Source of the DNA: Trachythela sp. YZ-2020
Taxonomy: Eukaryota; Cnidaria; Anthozoa; Malacalcyonacea; Clavulariidae
Length of the DNA stretch: 64,000 nt
Direction of reading: 5' to 3'
Assembly: GCA_016169945.1 (NCBI GenBank)
Contig: JADLSH010000191.1
Location: forward strand, 1,267,501-1,331,500
The notes beneath the pieces are model-generated. The model did no database searches and was not told where the DNA came from. It worked only from the letters and a program-made list of their open reading frames with translations. Positions 1-10,100 of this stretch are shown piece after piece. Made by a program: the position numbers and the translations under genes. Within the stretch, counting starts at the first letter, position 1; each line of letters opens with the position of its first letter.

Positions 1-461
1 AATTTAGTTCTAAATAATTGTAACATTTTTCATAAAGTGAAACGTGTGATTAAATCGGCATGTTTGTCGTTTGAAGTGAAAAAATTTACACCTTGATTAA
101 TACATAGAACGTGGACTATATATGTCAATATTTTATAGAAGATTATTTTTAATTCTATACAAGCTATTATTAAAGTGGTCTTCAATTATAACTTTACCTA
201 TCACCATTTAATACACTGCATTATGGGTAGTTCGTTGGTGGGAATTTAGATTCATTTAAAGACCTTGCAGGAGCATGATTGGGAAAAATTATTTTCTAAG
301 CTGGCCTGCATAGTCATAGAGGGGTTGAACCTGCGGCCCCGTGATTCGAGAACAGAGTTCTGAACATGCGTTAAGCTCATTCTATACTATCTCAATGAAT
401 TAATATACTTTATTTCACGAGGGTAACACTTAATAGTGCATAGCACTAACAAACCCGTGGA
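1..461. other. AT-rich upstream region, no gene seen
   Basis: No coding exon is recognised here. Around 325-365 the reverse strand has a B-box-like stretch (GGTTCAACCCC), suggesting a worn tRNA-derived SINE. The stretch could be promoter or first intron of the channel gene that follows, but no TATA box or initiator stands out. Confidence 0.4.
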
Positions 462-905
462 CAATAAGTGCCGTGGTTTGTGTCTGAACTACCTGAAAAA
501 GATATCTCAAACGTGGTGGTCCAGTGTAGGTAGTATTCTGCAATAAGCTGTCGTGGTTTGTGTCTGAACTACCTGAAAAGATATCTCAAACGTGGAGGTC
601 CAGTGTGGGTAGTATTCTACAATAAGCTGCCGTGGTTTGTGTTTGAACTACCTGAAAAAGATATCTCAAACGTGGTGGTCCAGTGTAGGTAGTATTCTAC
701 AATAAGCTGCCGTGGTTTGTGTTTGAACTACCTGAAAAAGATATCTCAAACGTGGGGGTCCAGTGTAAGTAGTATTCTACAATAAGCTGCCGTGGTTTGT
801 GTTTGAACTACCTGAAAAAGATATCTCAAACGTGGTGGTCCAGTGTAGGTAGTATTCTACAATAAACTGCCGTGGTTTGTGTCTAAACTACCCGAAAAAG
901 ATAAA
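462..905. repeat. 80-bp tandem repeat, about 5.5 copies
   Basis: The phrase TTTGTGTYTGAACTACC recurs at about 480, 560, 640, 720, 800 and 880, giving a period of 79-80 bp with few substitutions. Each unit also holds GATATCTCAAACGTGG and GTAGTATTCTRCAATAA. Degenerate copies of the same unit lie at 9000-9170 inside the channel gene and at 58590-58650 after SRBD1. The CTACCTGAAAAA core is shared with the foldback element at 10166-10321. Confidence 0.9.
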
Positions 906-1155
906 GAAAACTCTCTATCCCTTTCAGGTATAGTTACAACTAAAACCATGATAGGGTTTTCAACTCATGAGATAGATGATGCTGGTATATGATAAAGGCA
1001 GTATGTAAAGAGTTCGATTAATGCACTGTCGTATTTGTGTTTGAACATATGTGCAGGTGAAGATAATTTTCATGGCATATGTCTCTAAGTTTGCTTAGCA
1101 CTTGCGTAACAAATATTTTTTCAGGTTTTTGGCGCTATCTTTCACTCAGACAATT

Positions 1156-4100
1156 ATGGAGGAGAACAAACGTAAGCCTAGTATTGAAACAAACAAGACG
1201 AAGGAAAATAGTTCACCAAATGATGATGTAGGTGTTTTAAACATCGTTATTTTTTCCTCATGAATTGTAAATGTAAATGAATAAACTGTAAATGATCACA
1301 TAATCGTTACCATTCGTATTAGGAAGAACTGTTCATTTTGAAGAACTGTTTATTTAAGAGATATCGTTAAATAAGAACGGCTAAAGTAACGATATGAAAG
1401 CTTTTGCTTTAACTATGAATTAGTAAGTAACTAGGTGAGTAAGTGAGGGTGTGCTAATCATCCTTACTTGCATGCAGCTGAGAGCTGAGCTGAATTGCGA
1501 AGGACCCAGCTCGACTTAATCGAGTCGAAGGCTTATTAAAGGCGCCACTGGCAGCCACCGTATGACTCATGTCTGATCAGGGAGCACAGCTACGATGGAA
1601 GGGTTACCGGAGAAAACCCACGACTTTCGGTAGAGCGTTGACTGACTCTTTTCACATAAGTGTCATGAGTCCCCAGCGAGAATCGAACTCACGATCTCAG
1701 AGGTGAAAGGCGCTTGCTCTGACGACTGCGCCACCGAAGCCCCGATTAATACTTCTTTCTTCCACAGACGTTTCTTGTTCTTGTTAAACGGCGAGGGAAA
1801 TTTGAAGTGCGACGTCTCAGCAAAGCCAAATCTTTATATCTATTTCATCATAAACATCCTGTGAGAAAATTTTGTATTTTGCTATCAACTGATATGTATC
1901 CTTTGACGTACTTTGTATGTGAAACTAATGAATGAGGGAATGGTAGCAATATATGTGATGTTTATTTGTTAGAGAAACTAGAGTGGAGCAAGAATAGTTA
2001 CAGAAAGATTAGATAGGATATTAGATAGGATACGATAGGATACGATAGGAAACGATAGGATACGATAGGATACGATAGGATACGATAGGATACGATAGGA
2101 TACGATAGGATACGATAGGATACGATAGGATACGATAGGATACGATAGGATACGATAGGATACGATAGGATACGATAGGATACGATAGGATACGATAGGA
2201 TAGGATAGGATAAGATAGGATACAATACGATAAGATAGGGTAAGATAGGATAAGATAGGATACGATAGGATAAGATAGGATACGATAGGATAGGATAAGA
2301 TAAGATACGATAGGATAAGATAGGATACAATACGATAAGATAGGATAAGATAGGATAGGATAAGATACGATAGGATAAGTTTGGATAAGGTAGGTAAAGG
2401 TTTGTTGGTCGCACAATCCTTGACTATCATCAGATATTTTGAATACTTTATCCTTTTCCTCATTTTGGCCAATTGTGTCTTTCTGGCTTTGAAGAACCCG
2501 CCAGAGGAACCAGAGTAAGTTGGATTAATGTAAAAACCGTCTCTTCCAAGACTATGGCTGGTTTTAGTAAGCGATAAGGCCTGTTCACACGATTCTTCTC
2601 TTGACGTATGTGATTTACTGGATTTACTGACAAGAGTAAGGCTATTGGCTCATACCTGGTGAAAAGTGTAGTTGTTGCAGTATTGTGTGAAATCACATAC
2701 GTCAGGAGGAGAATCGGAACAGGTCTTTACAAGGACAGTAGATGGTGGTGAACTTATAGGAAAATGAAACGACATCTCTCTTTTCTATTTATTTATGTTA
2801 CTACATATAATTTAAATAATTAACATTATTTTCTCCCTCTGCTAACTGCAGGATGACCACCATCTGCTGCACGACAGTGCTCAGTAGAACCCTCTTTTTG
2901 CGAGTATTAATAAGATTTTGATTAATATTTTGTTTAGATATATGTTTGCATGTCTGTATACTCTTGAAATGTTGATAAAGATCATTGCTCGAGGTTTTGC
3001 CTTGCACAAGCATGCCTATCTTCGAGATCCTTGGAACGGGTTGGATTTTGTTGTCGTTATACTTGGGTGAGTCGACTATTTGCAAAATATTTTTCTAAGG
3101 CACTTGTATTTAAACAATACTTGTAACCAGTCATTTTGTACGTTGTTAACATCATTTTTTTATTTTGTTTTCATTATAGTTGGCTCACTATAACACCGTA
3201 CGTGGCCAACCTCTCTGGAGTGAGAACTTTTCGTGTGTTAAGAGCGCTACGAACCATCTCTCAGACTAAAGGTAAGGCTCCTATATTAAGGCATATTTGG
3301 ATTGCTGATGATCTGGGCTTAACAATCATAAACAAACAAAAATTTCAGTTGGACGAGACATCCGTAATATGGAGGTTTTAGTAAGCGTTAAAGGTCAACT
3401 TCAGAAATGTTAACACTTTTACAGGAAAGGAAATCTCTCAATTCTAATTATTTGCGACCAAAGATAAAACTACTACATATATTGAAAATACTTAACATTA
3501 TTTTCTCACTCTGATAAGTTCTGCCAGTTCACCACCATCTATACTGCACGATAGTGACATAGACCTTGCTCTATATATCTTTCCCTAGGACTAAAGACGA
3601 TGGTAAATACTCTCCTGGTCTCGATGCGAATGTTATCTGATGTTCTGGTTCTTATTGTCTTCTTCTTGTGCGTGTTCTCTTTGCTTGGAATGCAGCTGTT
3701 CATGGGTGAATTACGAAATAAATGTGCTATTACTATACCTGACAATATCAGTGTATCTTACAGTAGATATGTTACAAATTCAAGTAAGTAATAAACATTG
3801 TTCGTATTTTGGTCTACGATATTTTATCAGAGATGTTAGTTGGACAGTGGTTAGTGATGTGCCTTTTACCTCATTCTTGCAATATACAGTTTTCAGTCTC
3901 GTGTTTCCAGTTTTACATTTCAGTTTTCTTTTGGGTAGTCATGTTTCCTCCTGTAATAAAACTTGAACAGATTGTATAGTGAAAACTTGTCATTTCACGA
4001 GACGTTTAATCACTTTTGTATCTTTTACTTAAGTTTACTTGAACTTTTCAGCCACATGGTTTATTTTGGATGGAAACCCTGTTGTTTGCGGAAATACGTC

Positions 4101-7100
4101 ATCTGCAAGGTAACAATAGAAAATATTTTGTTTGTGCCGTATTCTTAAATGTTATGACAATGATCGTCCATTTTCTCTTGATGTTCTAGGACATGTCCGA
4201 ACAACTACAGCTGTTATACCGACACTGGTTCAAATCCAAACTACAACTTTACTTCATTTGACAATGTTGGGTGGGCGTTGCTCACTTCATTTCAACTTCT
4301 CACACTCGACTTCTGGGAGGATGTTTATAACAATGTAAGTTATTCTTTACAAATATTTGGCTTTATCTTGCTTTAGCTTGATGACATAACTATTTCCAAG
4401 CTTGTGAAACTAGCTAATGGTGAATCGTGATCTGTTTTGTTTCAGGTTCTATATGCTGCAGGATTGTGGCATTTCTTTTTCTTCGCTCTGCTGGTCTTCC
4501 TTGGACCATTTTATTTGATCAATTTGATCTCTGCTGTTGTTGTCACCTCATATGAAGTTGAGACTAAGTCCATTAGTGAGGAGGTATGTTAAGTAATGAT
4601 TTGAGTATTGAACAAATCATTGAACCGTTATGATAGGATATGTTAGGGTAGGGTGTGAAAGAGTGAGGAGCGTAGGATACAGCAGGAATGGTACGGTACG
4701 GTACGGTACGGTACGGTATGGTATGGTATGGTATGGTATGGTATGGTATGGTATGGTATGGTATGGTATGGGAAGATATGGTATGCTATGGTATGCTATG
4801 GTTTGGTATGGTATGGTATGGTATGGTATGGTATGGTATGGTATGATATGGTATGGTGTGGTGTGGTGTGGTGTGGTGTGGTGTGGTGTGGTATGCCATG
4901 CCATGCCATGGTATGGTATGGTATGGTATGGGAAGATATGGTATGCTATGGTAAAGTAAATATGCTAGGGTAGTAGATTGTAACCAAGGCATATTTTAAC
5001 ATATATACTGGGGGGCCACTTCGCCCCCCAGGCCCTCTTGATGGCCCCCCACTCATACAAAATTGGCCCCCCACTCCCTGGGCCCTTTATACATTGGGTC
5101 GTTTACAGAGTAAATGATTTGTCTGTGTTTAACGAAATATTGTTTTATGGCTTATATGTTAGACATTTTTAAAGTTTTAGTTAAAACATTGAAATACTAT
5201 TGGCTTGGCAATTTCAGAGCTCCAGATTTCAAAATTTTCCCTGGAAAAAACTCCCCCGGACCCCTACTGGGCTCGCGCCTTCAGCACTCAGATTAAGGGC
5301 CCTTTTTCACAAATGGCCCCCCACTTAGAAATCCTTAAAATATGCCCTGATTGTAAAGGTACAGGCACATAAACAAACAAACAAGCAAACAAACAAACAA
5401 ACAAACAAACAAACAAACAAACAAACAAACAAACAAACAAACAAACAAACAAACAAACAAACAAACAAACAAGGCCAAATTTTGGTCAACAAATTCACAA
5501 ACAACTGGTTTACTAGGACGCCAAGAATGGAGACCTCCTAGCTACAGCAGTCTCAGCTTTCACTATGCCAGGAAGCTCAAACAAAATAGGCAGCAAAAAA
5601 CAGAAGATACGAACTGTAATATTGAGGAGTATGATAGACGATCCAATAAAAGAAAGAGTTATGAAGTACCAATGGATAGTAACGCTGACATTTACCAGCT
5701 GCATGAACTGGAGCACAGGCCGCCCAATCAAGATGAAACATCGACTTCGCAAGCGTCCAACAATATTGCTTCTCTTCGTAAAGAGATGACGTTGTATGAC
5801 TTAGTAAGCAGTCGAGAACTGGAGGGATTTATAACATTTTGTATTGTGGCAAATACGGTTGTTATGGCAACGGAACACTATGGCATGTCCTCCACGTTAG
5901 ACTCTGTTGTTTCAATATCAAATTATGTGAGTTACTTATTAACTTAACTAAGCTAACTTTATCTATTGGATAGCTCTGTTGGTAACATGTTCCTGACTGT
6001 TCTCTCTAGGGGTCCTGTAAATCTCATTCCTTATTGATCCAGCGTTACTACAGAAGGAAACCTAAACTAAACAAACTTTATTTATACTGGATAGTTCTAT
6101 CTGTTCTAAACTGTTCTCCCTAGAGGTCCAGTAAGGGCCACACCTTATTGGTTCAGTAGGGAACTTAAGCATGTAGGACGGCAACACGACGACGACGGCC
6201 AAAACAAACTCCTGCAAAGAAATGATAGTAAAGAAAACTTGTCGTGTATTATCAATTGTATGAATTTAATACAGTTTAAGAAGTTGAAGACATGGGCTTT
6301 ATTGTTGAGAAGAGTTCTACTGAACCAATTTGAAGTAGCACTTGTTTCGGCTTGAATTGCAGGCGTTGTATACAAGGCGTGAAAATCTGTGATTTGCCGT
6401 TGTAAACAGAGCGAGGACCGCGTCTAAAACTCCCGTGGGAGTTTAATTATTCATTTCTTTTCATCGACTTATTTTATTAATCGCCGTCGTCGTCGTGTTG
6501 CCGTCCTACATGCTTAAGGTCCCTAGTGTTACAAGAGGAGACCGCAGTATCTGAAGAAAACCTGTGGTGTTTGGTAGAGTCAAGCTGGAGGAAAGCTGCA
6601 GTGTTTGGTAGAGTCAAACTGGAAGCACTCTTCTCGCATTTAAATACAGGGAAATTATAATCAGACAACTGAATATTGCAAGAATCGAACGCAATTTGTC
6701 CAACATGAATCTCCAATGAATTTAAATTTTATCACTTTCTGAAAGCTTATTTTTATTTTTGTAGGTATTTACTGGCATATTTTTCGCTGAAGTTGTCGTC
6801 AAGTTAATAGCGTTTGGTGCTAAAGTTTTCTTCCAAAATGCTTGGTGTTTCTTCGACTTCGTTGTTGTTGTCATCAGTCTGGTTGACATAGCACTGGAGT
6901 TGAGTCGAGAGACAGGTGTTGGTTTACGTGTGCTCAGGACATTTAGATTGGTAAGCAGTGATTTTTAAGATATTCATTTGGCGTTGTTTCGTTTGGTATA
7001 TTACGTTCTGTGATAATCTGGTCTTATCTGTCCTGTCCTGTCCTGTCCTGTCCTGTCCTGTCCTGTCCTGTCCTGTCCTGTCCTGTCCTGTCCTGTCCTG

Positions 7101-10100
7101 TCCTGTCCTGTCCTGTCGTGCTGTGTTGTGTTGTGTTGTGTTGTGTTGTGTTGTGTTGTGTTGTGTTGTGTTGTGTTGTGTTCTATTGTCTTCTGTTTTC
7201 TTCTGTTTTGCCCTTCAGCAACCAAGGGGTTATGCAGTAGTCTGGTTAAAATTTTCCCTAGTCGCATATGAAGAGAGCGCTGCCAGTTTTCCTCTACCAA
7301 ACACCGCAGGTTTTCTCCGCGTACTCGCGTTTCCTCCTGTAGTAACACTGGACCAATAAGTGACGGCCCTTACTTAAATATAGTTTTCAATTCTGTGTCT
7401 AGTTGCGTGTGGTGAAGCTAGCCAAATCTTGGACCACGATGAACAATCTTCTGTCAGCCACAGCTAAAAGTTTGGGTGCATTTATAAACTTGGCACTAGT
7501 CATGTGCATTGTGGTGTACATGTTTGCTGTTACAGGAATGCAGCTGTTTGGTGATAGCTACACAGAGTCAGTGTTTGGTTCTGATATACCAAGGTGGAAC
7601 TTTGTTGATTTTGGACACTCGTTTATGCTCATATTCCGCGTCGTTTGTGGGGAATGGATCGAGCCGTTGTGGGACTGTATGCGAGCATCACATCATGGCG
7701 CCGTGTTTTTGTTTATCCCTGCATTTATCATGGGCAATTTTGTTGTGAGTATCAACAACAGACCTTCTCTGCTTCGTATGCAAATTTCCCTATTTTAAAT
7801 CATGTGATGTTTCTATCGTTTATTGCTCTTTATATCGCAATTCTCTCGCAGGTATTAAATTTATTTCTCGCTCTTGTGGTCAACTCATTCTCTCACGAAG
7901 ACTCGCCAGTTTCTCAACAAGGAGAGAAAGTGCTTTCAAGAATGTTAAAAACGGCCGTATCTGTGTCGTTTTCTGTCGTGAATGTTTTAAAAAGAGCACA
8001 AGTCCACCCTAAGGAGGAAACAAGCATTGACTCACTGGAGGAGAAGAAAGATAATATGACAACAGGTGACCATACCATACCATACCATACCATACCATAC
8101 CATACCATACCATACCATACCATGCCATGCCATGCCATGCCATGCCATACTATACCATACCATACCACACCATACGATACCACGTCATACCATACCGTAA
8201 CACTACACTTCGTTCACTTCCACACTTTTAACTGGGATTAACTGGAGCAAACATTTCAAAACAACGTCCCTTAAGGTGGCTCAATACAGTTTTTATAAAA
8301 TGGAAAATTCACGATTTAGATCAGTATTTTTGGACAATTATTATTTGTTAAAAAATTAAAAGTATCTTACAGATGTAAAACAACATTCAAACACAAGTAA
8401 TACTTGTCCAAATGTGTTTTATTTAGGTGACAACAATTGCTCTGAAACTTCTTCCAGTTTGGAGAAGAATTGGTCAAACTTTCGGGGCAGAATTGCGCAA
8501 GTTGTGCAAAGCAAGTTTTTCGAATGGTTCATCTTGTTCATAATTACACTTAGCAGTATTTGTTTGGTAAGTCGAAGAAATATTTTAAAATTATTAAAGT
8601 CATAGATTAACTATGGTACTGGATAGCTCTATCAGTTCTAAGCTGTTCTTCCTAGAAGTCCAGTAAGAGGCATTCCTTATTGATCCAGTGTAACTACGGG
8701 AGGAAACAGGGATGCCCGGACAAAATCTGCTGTGTTGGGAAAGTCAAACTGTAAGTACTATACAACCACTGCGCCACGAACACCAACTAAATTAAAACAT
8801 TGTTCCTTCTTTCCTTAGGCATTTGAAGATATTCATCTTCGTGACGACAAAGATTTACAACATATTTTATATTGCTTGGATATCGCATTTGTTGTTATAT
8901 TTTCTTTGGAGTTTCTTCTTAAGTTGATTGGTCTCGGTTTTGTACGATATTTCTCTAACGGTTGGAATTACCTGGACCTTGCTATTGTCATAGTAAGTAA
9001 TCTCAAACGTGATGGTCCAGTGTAGGTAGTATTCTACAAAGAGCTGCCGTGGGTTGTGTTTGAACTACCTGAAAGAGATATCTCAAACGTGGTTGTCCAG
9101 TGTACGTAGTGTTCTACAATGAGCTGCCGTCGTTTGTGTCTGAACTACCTGAAAAAAATATAAAAGACGTCGACGTTTATAGTGAATGCTCTTAATCAGA
9201 AGTAGTAACGGAGTACCACAGTACTCTCATGCTGGCTACGCATGTTACTAATCTTCGCTCGAAACTTCGAAGTATTTCTTATCTTTTTCAGGCAGTTCCA
9301 ACACTAAACCACGGCATCTAAATTTAAGATTCACTGTACTAACTTTGTTTGTATTTCCTTTAGATATCCATTCTCAGTCTTACTGTCCGTTCAGATTTGG
9401 CCGCATTTCGCTCCTTGAGAACATTAAGAGCATTGAGACCTTTACGAGCCATTTCTCGTTTCGAAGGTTTGAAGGTCAGTTGAAGAATATTTTTGGTTCT
9501 TCTTGTAAGGGATTATCCTTATTGGATGGACCTCTAGGGAGAACAGTTTAAAACTGATAGAGCTATCCAGTATAAATAAAGTTAGTTTAGTTTATATTTC
9601 CTTCTGTAGTAACACTGAACCAATAAGAGATGGCCCTTACTGGACCTCTAGGAAGAACAGTTTAAAACTGATAGAGCTATCCAGTGTAAATAAAGTTAGC
9701 TTAGTTTAGGTTTCCTCCTGTAGTAACACTGGATCAATAAGAGATGACTCTTACTGGACCTCTAGGAAGAACAGTTTGGAACTGATAGAACTATCCAGTA
9801 TAAATCAATTTAGTTTGGTTTTTCTAATTTATTATCATTATTTCTGTTTGTTTTGTTTAGATAGTTATAGGCTCCTTATTCAGTGCAATTCCTGCCATTA
9901 GTAATGTTCTATTGGTTGGTCTGCTTTCCTGGTTAATATTCAGTATCATGGGTGTTCAGTTGTTTGGCGGGAAATTTCACAAGTGCATCGACTCTAGTCA
10001 CCAGGTCCTCTCGGTCTCGCAAGTTCCCAATAAGACCACGTGTTTAGAGAAAGGATTTCGCTGGGAAAATTCCAACGTGAATTATGATAATGTTTTGGAG

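Noticed and set aside
462..905. Regular 80-bp repeats as a CRISPR-like array
   Set aside because: Units are contiguous tandem copies with no unique spacers, the genome is eukaryotic, and no cas genes exist.
1660..1744. tRNA gene on the minus strand
   Set aside because: A- and B-box words are present but the anticodon and acceptor stems do not fold convincingly. The sequence continues into a SINE body and recurs truncated at 27850-27999.
1978..2472. Three overlapping open frames of 131-164 codons on the minus strand
   Set aside because: They translate the pentanucleotide microsatellite into a periodic Leu-Ser-Tyr peptide. The plus strand is an intron with clear splice signals.
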